Part shown: piece by piece, positions 15,563 to 22,591 of the stretch | How positions within the stretch are numbered: the stretch's first letter is position 1 | Layout: every line of letters starts with the position of its first letter | Source of the DNA: a virus | Length of the DNA stretch: 54,074 bases | Virus record (IMG/VR): IMGVR_UViG_3300048804_000160 | Coordinates: 1 to 54,074 of that record | Reading direction: 5' to 3' (one strand) | The notes under the pieces: model-generated | The model's database searches: none | Told to the model about the DNA's origin: nothing | What the model saw: only the letters and a program-made list of their open reading frames with translations | Program-made: the position numbers and the translations under genes

Positions 15563-15892
15563 TTAATTTCCTAATAAATTATCAATTTCTTTTTTGTCTT
15601 GTTTTTTTATTCTTGCCCTTGCCTGTGATGTTATGTAATCTCTTTCTGCCCGTACTTGTTTTCTTTTTGCCCTGACAGTCTTTGCATTATGCCAATGTGA
15701 ACCATCTGAACAATACATGTTATCGAATCCCTCTTGACTAATATCATTATCAGGTTGGTGCACTAATACTTCATTCCTGCCTGCAATTTTATTTGCATCA
15801 TGAATAAAAGGAGTTAATTTTCTCTGAGGCTTATGTCCATATAGACCAAAACCCCTTCTGTTGCTTTTCAAATCTTTTTTAGTTCTACTCAT
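15563..15892 (-). CDS. Basic hypothetical protein, 109 aa
   Basis: Strongly basic at both ends (MSRTKKDLKSNRRGFGLYGH; VRAKRKQVRAERDYITSQAR). No recognised domain; nucleic-acid binding is possible from charge only. Follows the small lipoprotein gene by 3 nt (TAATTAATG). Confidence 0.65.
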   Translation of the reverse strand: MSRTKKDLKSNRRGFGLYGHKPQRKLTPFIHDANKIAGRNEVLVHQPDNDISQEGFDNMYCSDGSHWHNAKTVRAKRKQVRAERDYITSQARARIKKQDKKEIDNLLGN

Positions 15893-15895
15893 TAA

Positions 15896-16027
15896 TTAAC
15901 TTTTAGAATGTGTATCACTTTTATGTCCTCTATCTGCATATGCAGGACAAAATTTTGGATTGCATGATGATAATAACATCATTGTCAAAACAAATAAAAT
16001 TATAAAAATCAATTTAATTTTTTTCAT
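15896..16027 (-). CDS. Small lipoprotein, 43 aa
   Basis: MKKIKLIFIILFVLTMMLLS then SC-NPKFCPAYADRG: a signal peptide with a lipobox before the first Cys and only ~24 mature residues. Such tiny phage lipoproteins include superinfection-exclusion and spanin-type proteins, but no homology is claimed. It lies between the CTA-anticodon tRNA and the basic protein gene. Confidence 0.7.
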   Translation of the reverse strand: MKKIKLIFIILFVLTMMLLSSCNPKFCPAYADRGHKSDTHSKS

Positions 16028-16043
16028 ATTCATAAATTTTTGA

Positions 16044-16114
16044 GGGCATAACGGGACTCGAACCCGTGGCAATTGGTTTTAGAGACCAATGTTCTACCTC
16101 TGAACTATATGCCC
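16044..16114 (-). tRNA. Amber-suppressor tRNA (anticodon CTA), Trp-like body
   Basis: Cloverleaf closes fully: acceptor GGGCATA/TATGCCC, D-stem GTTC/GAAC, anticodon stem TTGGT/ACCAA with loop CTCTAAA, T-stem ACGGG/CCCGT with loop TTCGAGT. Anticodon CTA (16080-16082) pairs with UAG. The anticodon arm is tRNA-Trp-like (normal loop CTCCAAA), so it probably arose from tRNA-Trp by one change, as in the classic E. coli su7 suppressor, which inserts mainly Gln. No CCA is encoded. Amino-acid identity cannot be told from sequence. Confidence 0.9.
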
Positions 16115-16118
16115 GTAT

Positions 16119-16319
16119 TTAACAAAATATTTTTTTATTTGCCTTCAATTCTTCTAATTTTTCCTTATTTTCTCTTAAATATATTTCTTCATCTGTCAAA
16201 TGAAATCCATCCTTACCTGATTTTCTGCGTTTCAAATACCTGCCATAACTGCCTTGTCGGACCAAACAGAGAATTTTTTCTCCCGTGTTTTCATCATATA
16301 AATAGCCAAGTCCTTGCAT
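16119..16319 (-). CDS. Hypothetical protein, 66 aa
   Basis: MQGLGYLYDENTGEKILCLV start, basic middle (RYLKRRKSGKDGF), helical acidic/basic end. Directly follows the stop of the next gene upstream (TAAATG). Ends 4 nt before the suppressor tRNA. Unrecognised. Confidence 0.6.
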   Translation of the reverse strand: MQGLGYLYDENTGEKILCLVRQGSYGRYLKRRKSGKDGFHLTDEEIYLRENKEKLEELKANKKIFC

Positions 16320-16619
16320 TTACTTTCTTGCATCAATTAATTTCTCCCAATATTGTGGTTTTAATTCATTTGCATCAAATGGCATATTATTCTCTGCATG
16401 AAACCATTGCAGGTGTACATGACTGTAATAACATTCACCTTTATCGGTAGTTACTGTTTGTAATTCTAACGGTAATTCTTTTCTGACATCAACTTTAACA
16501 ATTGCTTTCATATCATTTATGTATATAATCATTTCTTCAATGGCTGATTTCAAATCACCATAATGATGCAAGTGATATTTTTTTGCTATTTCAGTAAATT
16601 TTTCTTTTATACTAATCAT
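16320..16619 (-). CDS. Hypothetical protein, 99 aa
   Basis: ATG 16619 (MISIKEKFTEIAKKYHLHHY); the longer frame would use TTG. Overlaps the upstream gene by 8 nt. Tryptophan/tyrosine-rich C-terminus (HLQWFHAENNMPFD). Unrecognised, part of the 16119-17166 operon. Confidence 0.65.
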   Translation of the reverse strand: MISIKEKFTEIAKKYHLHHYGDLKSAIEEMIIYINDMKAIVKVDVRKELPLELQTVTTDKGECYYSHVHLQWFHAENNMPFDANELKPQYWEKLIDARK

Positions 16620-16881
16620 CTTCAAGTTTGTATATTTTTTTCCTTATAATAGCATAGTTGGTAAAACATAAATACATTGTCTTGAATTCCTGTCCTTCCT
16701 TTGCTACTTGATATATGTACTTCTCTCCCTTTGTAATTACTCTTTGTAATTCATTTACATCAATTCCCCATTCTTCTCTCTCATCTTCAGTACTATTTTT
16801 TAATATATATTCATACCCATCACAAAATCTATCAAACTCACTGACAGGGTATGTTCGCTTAAGTAGTTCAAAGTCCTGCAT
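16612..16881 (-). CDS. Hypothetical protein, 89 aa
   Basis: MQDFELLKRTYPVSEFDRFC start; mixed alpha/beta (YIYQVAKEGQEFKTMYLCF). Adjacent to the next gene with no gap. No known family. Confidence 0.65.
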   Translation of the reverse strand: MQDFELLKRTYPVSEFDRFCDGYEYILKNSTEDEREEWGIDVNELQRVITKGEKYIYQVAKEGQEFKTMYLCFTNYAIIRKKIYKLEDD

Positions 16882-17166
16882 CTAATTGTGATTGAACAGA
16901 GTCTCAGCAAGAATAGAAGTAACACCACCGTTACCGTGAAGGTTACAGTCGAGTTTTAATGTACAAATATCATCAAGATATTTTCCAAGTTCTTCTTGGG
17001 TTTCAGCTTTGCTCCAGATTTTTCCTTCGTCTACTGTGACGTTGCCAAGATTAATTGACAGACCGTCTTCATCAGTTTTTCTGATTATCTGACCAATAAA
17101 GGTTCTATTCCAGTCTGCTTTGACCATGAATAGTTCGGTGATTTCTATTGTCGGTAACTTTTTCAT
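16882..17166 (-). CDS. Hypothetical protein, 94 aa
   Basis: First gene of a four-gene run driven by the class C promoter at 17171. MKKLPTIEITELFMVKADWN start, glycine-rich end (LDCNLHGNGGVTSILAETLF). Unrecognised. Confidence 0.65.
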   Translation of the reverse strand: MKKLPTIEITELFMVKADWNRTFIGQIIRKTDEDGLSINLGNVTVDEGKIWSKAETQEELGKYLDDICTLKLDCNLHGNGGVTSILAETLFNHN

Positions 17167-17170
17167 AATA

Positions 17171-17201
17171 GTTATACGTAAATACTAATAAAAATGTTAC
17201 A
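17171..17201 (-). promoter_or_regulatory. Class C promoter (TGTAACA-N18-TATAAC)
   Basis: CTGTAACATT and ACGTATAACT 5 nt before ATG 17166, so the transcript leader would be very short or absent; an AGTATTTA stretch lies in the spacer. Confidence 0.6.
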
Positions 17202-17233
17202 GAAAAAGTCAAATTTTTTGACTTGCTGGTTTT

Positions 17234-17653
17234 CTATAATATGTGCCACACTTTGCTTAAATCTAAATAATTGTCAGCAAGATGTATTCCGGGTTGACTT
17301 AGTTTTGTCTCACTAACTCTTAAACTCATTGCCCTTTTACCCAATAATTCAAGTGTTGTGACATAATATATTTTATCGGTATTGGGACAATAAATTGCCC
17401 AAATATCTGTCTTAGATAGGTCAACAGGTACTTTTTTACCGTTTACAACACTTGATGTTACGATTTGTAATACACCTGTTTTATTTACGGTAATATATTT
17501 AATCTGTACCCTTTGAATTTTCATATTCTTATCTGCGATAATCAAATCGACATGTGTTCTATCTGAGAACGGCAAAAACACAAAAAATCCTTTTCTGACA
17601 ACATCTGCAATCACAGCAGCCAAACCGATATCTCCCTTTTCATTAGTATTCAT
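17234..17653 (-). CDS. PD-(D/E)XK endonuclease (PDDEXK_5, I-Ssp6803I-like)
   Basis: 139 residues. MNTNEKGDIGLAAVIADVVR then GFFVFLPFSDRTHVDLII and KIQRVQIKYI match the group-I-intron endonuclease family typified by I-Ssp6803I: E near the N-terminus, then D and QxK of the catalytic PD...(D/E)xK site. Probably a free-standing homing endonuclease; no intron is seen around it. Class B promoter upstream. Confidence 0.8.
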   Translation of the reverse strand: MNTNEKGDIGLAAVIADVVRKGFFVFLPFSDRTHVDLIIADKNMKIQRVQIKYITVNKTGVLQIVTSSVVNGKKVPVDLSKTDIWAIYCPNTDKIYYVTTLELLGKRAMSLRVSETKLSQPGIHLADNYLDLSKVWHIL

Positions 17654-17666
17654 AACAATATTTTAT

Positions 17667-17675
17667 TATAAATAC
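17667..17675 (-). promoter_or_regulatory. Class B promoter element
   Basis: AAGTATTTATAATAAA, 13 nt before ATG 17653. Confidence 0.6.
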
Positions 17676-17719
17676 TTTAATATTTAAGAAAGGGTTGACT
17701 CAACTCATGATTTGTTTGC

Positions 17720-17807
17720 GGAGAGGATAGGATTCGAACCTACGGGGCAATTTTAGTCGCCCAACAACTTAGCAGGTTGCCCTTTTCGACCACTCAAGCA
17801 CCTCTCC
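17720..17807 (-). tRNA. tRNA-Ser(GCT)
   Basis: Class II tRNA: acceptor GGAGAGG, anticodon arm GCAAC-CTGCTAA-GTTGT, long variable arm, T-arm with TTCGAAT. Anticodon GCT. Confidence 0.85.
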
Positions 17808-17810
17808 TTG

Positions 17811-17972
17811 CTATATTAAAGTCATTACTAATTTCAATTGATATTTTTCGCCTTCCTCTGTTTCTAACATTTGAACAGGAATTACGGCTTCTTCTGCAAA
17901 TTCAATTCTGCCATCATACACTAATTCTTCTGCTAATTGAAGCAAATTTCCGATATCCAGTTTTGTTTTCAT
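17811..17972 (-). CDS. Hypothetical protein, 53 aa
   Basis: MKTKLDIGNLLQLAEELVYD then GRIEFAEEAVIPVQML. Start overlaps the upstream TGA as ATGA. Ends in TAG, 3 nt before the tRNA-Ser gene. Unrecognised. Confidence 0.7.
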   Translation of the reverse strand: MKTKLDIGNLLQLAEELVYDGRIEFAEEAVIPVQMLETEEGEKYQLKLVMTLI

Positions 17973-18187
17973 GATTTCAATTCTCCAAATTCTTTTTTTA
18001 TTTCGGGATTTGCTTCAATAAACGCTTCTGAGCATTCACTGAGATACCAAGGATATAATTTTTCTTTGGCAACGCCTCTGGCTGCACTTCTGCAGTCTCT
18101 CCAACGGTCACCTTTTATAAGGTCAAGAATTATGCCTTCCAATTGCTTGGCATTGGCTTCTGCATTTATTTCACCGAACATTCCCAT
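17969..18187 (-). CDS. Hypothetical protein, 72 aa
   Basis: MGMFGEINAEANAKQLEGII start, amphipathic helices with Trp/Arg (KGDRWRDCRSAARGVAKEKL). Overlaps the upstream gene end by 17 nt; a second in-frame ATG at 18181 is possible. Not recognised. Confidence 0.6.
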   Translation of the reverse strand: MGMFGEINAEANAKQLEGIILDLIKGDRWRDCRSAARGVAKEKLYPWYLSECSEAFIEANPEIKKEFGELKS

Positions 18188-18431
18188 ATCTGTCGTCTTT
18201 AATTGTATTATATTCAGTTTCTCTTGTCATTATTTGATTAAAGCAATTATCACATAAATATGTTGTTAAATTATGACTGTTTTCAAATGCTTGATGCTCT
18301 TCTGATTGAAGTTCTTTGTCCCAAATATTTTCTTCGCCTATTTTATGTGAAGCAAGATTTTGGCAACCAACTTTCATGCATTTTACTCCTTTACATGTTA
18401 ACGGCAATTTGGGTTTAATTGTATTGCTCAT
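18171..18431 (-). CDS. Cysteine-rich zinc-type protein, copy 1
   Basis: 86 residues with CKGVKCMKVGCQNLASHKIG and YLCDNCFNQIMTRETEYNTI; five to six cysteines in pairs suggest one or two zinc sites. A paralogue lies at 25544-25819 with the same blocks. The family is unknown to me. It overlaps the upstream gene by 4 nt. Confidence 0.7.
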   Translation of the reverse strand: MSNTIKPKLPLTCKGVKCMKVGCQNLASHKIGEENIWDKELQSEEHQAFENSHNLTTYLCDNCFNQIMTRETEYNTIKDDRYGNVR

Positions 18432-18745
18432 TGCTTTTTATGTTTTAAAATTACTACACTACTAATTTTATATGCAAGAATTGCTTCTTGGTCATAATGC
18501 ACTAAAGTAAAATCAACAATTTTATTGATTTGCTCTTTGGTACAGATAATTCTACAAGGAATCATTCTGTCAACATATAACTGACCGTGTGGACTTACCC
18601 ACTGACCTTTGGCAGTCTTCATGACGGTTACTCCACCTGTAAGGTCTTTGACAAATGCATCCCATGCCTTATGATGCTCATAAGTGAACTCCTTGTCATT
18701 GTTGCCGGAAGCTGGAACCAATATTTTCCACAATTCAGTTTTCAT
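18428..18745 (-). CDS. Hypothetical protein, 105 aa
   Basis: MKTELWKILVPASGNNDKEF then GGVTVMKTAKGQWVSPHGQL and IICTKEQINKIVDFTLVHYD. Alpha/beta pattern seen in small phage proteins of unknown role; overlaps neighbours on both sides within the operon from bL12 downward. Confidence 0.7.
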   Translation of the reverse strand: MKTELWKILVPASGNNDKEFTYEHHKAWDAFVKDLTGGVTVMKTAKGQWVSPHGQLYVDRMIPCRIICTKEQINKIVDFTLVHYDQEAILAYKISSVVILKHKKQ

Positions 18746-19040
18746 ATTGTTCTTCTTTTAAAACGTTTGGTAATGACTTCTTTCTTTTGGTTTCAACTAA
18801 TCTGAAATAATCATCATAAAATACGTTATATCCAAGTTTCAAGCATAATGTTAAACCTTCTCCCTTATAATTTTTAATGTGAATCTCTCTGGAATCGCTG
18901 ATAACTGTATAAATACCATTGTATTGAAAGTAATCACTACCTCTCTTACATTCAAGTTTAATCAAGTCGCCCTTTTTAACTTTGTGAGGGTCACTTGCCT
19001 TTTTATACAACTTTTGTTGATATTTTATGATTCCTTTCAT
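18735..19040 (-). CDS. Hypothetical protein, 101 aa
   Basis: Beta-rich core (GDLIKLECKRGSDYFQYNGI, YTVISDSREIHIKNYKGEGL) like a small SH3/KOW-type barrel, flanked by basic segments. 2 nt after the bL12 gene, so probably co-transcribed. Confidence 0.65.
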   Translation of the reverse strand: MKGIIKYQQKLYKKASDPHKVKKGDLIKLECKRGSDYFQYNGIYTVISDSREIHIKNYKGEGLTLCLKLGYNVFYDDYFRLVETKRKKSLPNVLKEEQYEN

Positions 19041-19042
19041 AA

Positions 19043-19420
19043 TTATTTTATTTCAACTACTGCACCCACATTTTCCAGTTCGGTTTTAAGTATCAATGCA
19101 TCGGTTTTTGATACTTTTCCTGTCAGAAGACCCGGACATTTATCGACCAGTTCTTTTGATTCTTTGAGTCCCAATCTCAAGCATTCATTAACTTTTTTGA
19201 TGACATGTAATTTTTGTCCACCAATTTCTTTCAGATAAACATCAAATTCAGTCTGTTCTTTTACTGCAACTTCGGGTGTTGGTACACCAATCGGAGTTAC
19301 AATGCTCTGACCCTTGATGCCATAATCATTTTCAAGAATATCAATGAGTTGTTTTGCTTCTAACACCGTCAATTTTGTCAATGTGTCAGCAATTGCGAAT
19401 AATTTTGGATTTGTTGCCAT
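19043..19420 (-). CDS. rplL: Ribosomal protein bL12 homologue
   Basis: 125 residues, normal length. N-terminal dimerisation region MATNPKLFAIADTLTKLTVL, hinge, then a clear bL12 C-terminal domain: TEFDVYLKEIGGQKLHVIKK (host: EFDVVLKAAGANKVAVIK), CLRLGLKESKELVDKCPGLL (host: TGLGLKEAKDLVE) and a final strand GAVVEIK. bL12 forms the ribosomal stalk that recruits translation factors; virus-encoded bL12 is known and can probably enter host ribosomes. Directly under a class C promoter and next to RNase P RNA. Confidence 0.92.
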   Translation of the reverse strand: MATNPKLFAIADTLTKLTVLEAKQLIDILENDYGIKGQSIVTPIGVPTPEVAVKEQTEFDVYLKEIGGQKLHVIKKVNECLRLGLKESKELVDKCPGLLTGKVSKTDALILKTELENVGAVVEIK

Positions 19421-19445
19421 TATTTCTATTATTAATTATTATGCA

Positions 19446-19475
19446 ATTATACGTAAAATTTCTGAAAATGTTACA
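19446..19475 (-). promoter_or_regulatory. Class C promoter (TGTAACA-N17-TATAAT)
   Basis: ACTGTAACATT and TACGTATAATTGCAT between the RNase P RNA 3' end and ATG 19420; drives bL12. Confidence 0.7.
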
Positions 19476-19480
19476 GTAAA

Positions 19481-19788
19481 AGTAAAAAATAACATGAGCG
19501 TAGCCAGAATTCTGTTGTTAATCATCATTTATCTAAGCACCAACCCGACTATCACAGAGTTGCTTTCCCTCTAAGTCTGTATGGCTTGCACCCCACACTA
19601 CAAGTAGTGCTTCTAATCTCTGCGGTAGTAACGATTTTAAACAGTTGGTACTCTGATGCTTCATTTCTCAACCTAATCTTCCGCATTTAGCAAAGGTGTT
19701 CTGAACTTCCTCTATCCGGACATTTATCTGGACAAAATGTCCTGATTAGTGTCCGGATAGCGATGAATCCTCGGTGTTATTTTTTACT
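19481..19788 (-). ncRNA. rnpB: RNase P RNA
   Basis: About 308 nt on the minus strand. Closing helix P1: AGTAAAAAATAACA at the 5' end (19775-19788) pairs perfectly with TGTTATTTTTTACT at the 3' end (19481-19494). The 5' core GAGGAAG-TTCAGAAC (19699-19712) matches CR-I (GAGGAAAGUCCGG..). The 3' core has AGATAAATGATG (19523-19534) and ACAGAATTCTGGCTA (19501-19515), matching AGAUAAAUG...ACAGAAnnnnGGCU. Helix P4 forms with the conserved bulged U: AG-U-UCAGAA with UUCUGG-CU, while its bases differ from the usual CCGGG/CCCGG, which is covariation. RNase P makes the mature 5' ends of tRNAs. Confidence 0.88.
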
Positions 19789-19876
19789 GTTGTCCGGATT
19801 ATTGTCCGGATTTCGCCAGATTGTCGAGATTCTGGCGAGATTGTGATGGGGGTAGGTCTATGCCATGTTCATCACA
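19789..19876. other. Intergenic repeats upstream of RNase P RNA
   Basis: Minus strand holds a CGCCAGA / TCTGGCG hairpin (19813-19846) and tandem ATCCGGACA; a third and fourth TCCGGACA lie inside the RNA gene. No T-run, so not a clear terminator. Confidence 0.4.
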
Positions 19877-20317
19877 TTATGATTTCTCTTGTTGTTTTAA
19901 TAAATCAGAAATTCCATTCCAAAATTTAACATCTGCTTCACTACCAAGTGTGGGTAATATAACATAGTCAATCATCCTAATTGCCGAATATCTTGTTATC
20001 CAATTCGTATTACTTAAAGATTTTACAATTTTTTCTTGTACTTCCTCAAATGTAGGTATTGGAAATTTTATTATTTTTTCATCCAATGGTGCTTCACCCG
20101 ATGTATTATCTTCACATCCTTTAGGGGATTCCAAAATAAATTCAGTATATCCCAAGTCTTTTGCTTCTTTGAGATAAAGTTTTGCTGTTTGGATATTTGT
20201 TATGGCAATTGATAACAATCGTTTGGAGTTATCGTTGTCGGTCTGTTCTTTTGCTGCTCCAAGAATACTCATTTGTTTGTCGAGAGCATTTATTGATGTT
20301 TGAATAGATTCTTTCAT
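19877..20317 (-). CDS. Hypothetical helical protein, 146 aa
   Basis: MKESIQTSINALDKQMSILG start; two helices, then a proline-rich linker (KIIKFPIPTFEEVQ) and a second helical unit. 4 nt after the upstream gene. No family recognised. Confidence 0.65.
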   Translation of the reverse strand: MKESIQTSINALDKQMSILGAAKEQTDNDNSKRLLSIAITNIQTAKLYLKEAKDLGYTEFILESPKGCEDNTSGEAPLDEKIIKFPIPTFEEVQEKIVKSLSNTNWITRYSAIRMIDYVILPTLGSEADVKFWNGISDLLKQQEKS

Positions 20318-20321
20318 TGTT

Positions 20322-20600
20322 TTATTGTATTTTTACGAGTTCATTTACTGACCTTTGAATTTGTGCAATATGAAGGTCAATCACACGAGGTTTATTGTCT
20401 TCGTCAATGAATTTTATTTCGGCATCTTTTCCAACTTGATACTCATTTAACGTGAAATTCACAACCTCTGTTTTAAATGCCAGATGTTTATCGAGATATT
20501 CTTGCAATGTTGTTTGTGAAATCCACATAAATTCTGTTTCACATAAATTTTCAACAACTAATTTAATTAGTTTTCCTTTAAAAGATTTTTTGCTTTTCAT
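20322..20600 (-). CDS. Hypothetical protein, 92 aa
   Basis: Basic N-terminus MKSKKSFKGKLIKLVVENLC, then mixed alpha/beta (VNFTLNEYQVGKDAEIKFID). Upstream is a degenerate class A-like promoter (CTCTTG, 20 nt, GATATTTA). Unrecognised. Confidence 0.65.
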   Translation of the reverse strand: MKSKKSFKGKLIKLVVENLCETEFMWISQTTLQEYLDKHLAFKTEVVNFTLNEYQVGKDAEIKFIDEDNKPRVIDLHIAQIQRSVNELVKIQ

Positions 20601-20638
20601 GATTTATAAATTTTGTTGTAAATATCGCACTAAATTCC

Positions 20639-21316
20639 TTAATATGCAAGAGATTTTCTTTTTTCTCTTCTCTTGGTTCTACCATTGCCTTTGTTCAGTG
20701 CACCAAATGTTGGAGTCAATGAATGATGATTGGGACACAACAATTCCAAATTATTTAAGTTATGATTCTCAGAATTACCGTCCTTATGCTCCAGTTGAAT
20801 TGGCACTAAACCCGTAGTCGGATTTACTTCATTCCAGCCACACTTCATACACTTGTTACCGTGCTTATGTATGAGGTACTTTTTATACATGGTAGCGGGA
20901 AATAACACATTCCCATTTTCAATTTTCTTAAAATTTTCTTGTTGAAAATATTCGCCACTACATTTGGGGGAACAAAATTTTGTTTGACGTGAATTTAATG
21001 GCTGACCGCAATGTAAACAATTTTTCAGTTTGTTTATGTTGGCTCGTTTGGGGTATTTTCTATTGTTATATTCTGCACCGCATGACTGTGAACAAAATCT
21101 TCTGTTTTTACTTATTAACGATGTGAATACATTACTGCAGTTAAGACACGCTTTGGTTTCTTTGGTCTCAGCATAATTTTGGTGATACCCAAGTTTATTT
21201 AATTTTATCTGAACACACCTAAAATTTCTACCTAATACATTGGCAATTTCTTGAAATCCCTTTCCTTCCTTATGAAGTGCAATTGCTTTTTCAACGTCCT
21301 CTTTATTCCATTTCAT
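20639..21316 (-). CDS. HNH homing endonuclease
   Basis: 225 residues. N-terminal HTH (HKEGKGFQEIANVLGRNFRC), two C2C2 zinc ribbons (CLNCSNVF...FCSQSC and CLHCGQPL...FCSPKC), then HNH: CMKCGWNE, QLEHKDGNSENHNLNNLELL and CPNHHSLT. Class B promoter 14 nt upstream. Two tRNA genes lie just upstream at 21376-21529. Confidence 0.9.
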   Translation of the reverse strand: MKWNKEDVEKAIALHKEGKGFQEIANVLGRNFRCVQIKLNKLGYHQNYAETKETKACLNCSNVFTSLISKNRRFCSQSCGAEYNNRKYPKRANINKLKNCLHCGQPLNSRQTKFCSPKCSGEYFQQENFKKIENGNVLFPATMYKKYLIHKHGNKCMKCGWNEVNPTTGLVPIQLEHKDGNSENHNLNNLELLCPNHHSLTPTFGALNKGNGRTKRREKRKSLAY

Positions 21317-21330
21317 AATATTTACTTTAA

Positions 21331-21339
21331 TATAAATAC
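21331..21339 (-). promoter_or_regulatory. Class B promoter element
   Basis: GTATTTATA, 14 nt before ATG 21316. Confidence 0.6.
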
Positions 21340-21375
21340 TATGAAATGCGAAAAAAGATTTTCGAACTTAGTAGA

Positions 21376-21445
21376 GCAGGTGAAGGGAATCGAACCCTCG
21401 TCCTCGGCTCGGCAAGCCAATGCACTACCCCTATGCTACACCTGC
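21376..21445 (-). tRNA. tRNA-Gly(GCC)
   Basis: Acceptor GCAGGTG/CACCTGC, anticodon arm TTGGC-TTGCCGA-GCCGA, T-loop TTCGATT. Confidence 0.9.
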
Positions 21446-21456
21446 GATGTTATTGC

Positions 21457-21529
21457 ACACCGAATGGGATTCGAACCACATATCGTACCCCTGAGACGGG
21501 GCAATTCTTTCCAGTTAAACTACCGGTGC
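21457..21529 (-). tRNA. tRNA with irregular anticodon loop (possibly Glu CTC)
   Basis: Acceptor GCACCGG/TCGGTGT and T-arm TTCGAAT are sound, but the anticodon arm is GCCCC-GTCTCA-GGGGT, giving a 6-nt loop; with U33 at the second base the anticodon would be CTC. An 8-nt loop is the other reading. Function uncertain. Confidence 0.6.
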
Positions 21530-21560
21530 ATGTTGCAGGGTCTTCCCCTGCAATTTTTCT

Positions 21561-21809
21561 TTAAGGCATAAGCCTAAAAGTACTCAACTTATTTTTAAGT
21601 CCAACGTCTGCAGTCCAGTACCTGTAACCATCAGCCTTTTCATAGGCATCAAATTTTGTCATACCGCTAACGTAAAACTTTTGGATTTCACCATCCGTAG
21701 ACGTGATTTCCACAAGCCAAAGTCTCATAATTTTCGGATGCTTTCTGTAGAATGCATCGTCTTTCACGAGTTCTGGCTGTTCCTGCTTTTTTGTTTGTCT
21801 AAATAACAT
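21561..21809 (-). CDS. Hypothetical protein, 82 aa
   Basis: MLFRQTKKQEQPELVKDDAF, then an antiparallel sheet-like core (IMRLWLVEITSTDGEIQKFY). Lies between tRNA genes and an HNH gene. Unrecognised. Confidence 0.65.
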   Translation of the reverse strand: MLFRQTKKQEQPELVKDDAFYRKHPKIMRLWLVEITSTDGEIQKFYVSGMTKFDAYEKADGYRYWTADVGLKNKLSTFRLMP

Positions 21810-21873
21810 ACCAATCGCATAATCAATAGCAGGATTGATTTACGATGTGTTGAGATACTTCATAATTATCATT

Positions 21874-22548
21874 TTAAATTATTTTATCCAATATATTTGT
21901 TTTATGATATAAATTTATCCACCTTCTAATTGCAGTGTCACTAACATTATATTTTTTACCGATTGCACGATATGACATTGTTTTTAACATTCCGTTTAGT
22001 TCATCCAATGATGGTCGCTCTTTAACTTTTCTTTGACTTAATCTTGGTGGACTTATTCTTATCTTTTTTACTTTAATTGGTTTCGGTGATAATGCGGATG
22101 CTCCTTTACAATGTGTTTCCAGTGTTGCATTACAATTTGGACATAAGAACCTCAAATTTTCCAGATGATTATCATTGTTAACACCATTTATATGGTCAAG
22201 AATTAATGAAATTTTTTTACCATGCCAATTTTCATCTTGACCACAAAACTTACATTTATATTCAATTAAATTTTCAGCAATTATTCTGTCTTTTATCGTT
22301 TTTCTTCCAACATCATTTATACTAAAAATTTCTTCATTGCTTTTTCTCGAATAAATTCCTTGATTTGCTATCATTAACTCACTTCTGTTTAAAAAATGTG
22401 AAGTATCAATCTTCCATTCATTTAAACGTCTATGTAGTGTCTTATATGATGCACCTGATTCATTTCTTTCAAATTTATGTAAAACATCCCTATACGTATT
22501 ACATTCCGCTACAATTTGACGTAATTCATTTTCGTTATATTCAATCAT
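21874..22548 (-). CDS. HNH homing endonuclease with terminal HTH
   Basis: 224 residues. N-terminal HTH-like segment, zinc/HNH core CKFCGQDE, LILDHINGVNNDNHLENLRF and CPNCNATLETH, then a C-terminal HTH (MSYRAIGKKYNVSDTAIRRW). Class B promoter 16 nt upstream. Confidence 0.9.
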   Translation of the reverse strand: MIEYNENELRQIVAECNTYRDVLHKFERNESGASYKTLHRRLNEWKIDTSHFLNRSELMIANQGIYSRKSNEEIFSINDVGRKTIKDRIIAENLIEYKCKFCGQDENWHGKKISLILDHINGVNNDNHLENLRFLCPNCNATLETHCKGASALSPKPIKVKKIRISPPRLSQRKVKERPSLDELNGMLKTMSYRAIGKKYNVSDTAIRRWINLYHKTNILDKII

Positions 22549-22564
22549 CGTTTCAAACCTTTAA

Positions 22565-22573
22565 TATAAATAC
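22565..22573 (-). promoter_or_regulatory. Class B promoter element
   Basis: CGTATTTATATTAAA, 16 nt before ATG 22548. Confidence 0.6.
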
Positions 22574-22591
22574 GTTTGAGTTTTGTTTTGT

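Noticed and set aside
17234-17653. Group I intron around the I-Ssp6803I-like endonuclease
   Set aside because: No intron core was seen, and neighbouring genes and the tRNA-Ser are intact.
21251-21571. Plus-strand frames of 70-106 codons
   Set aside because: Antisense to tRNA-Gly and the adjacent irregular tRNA.
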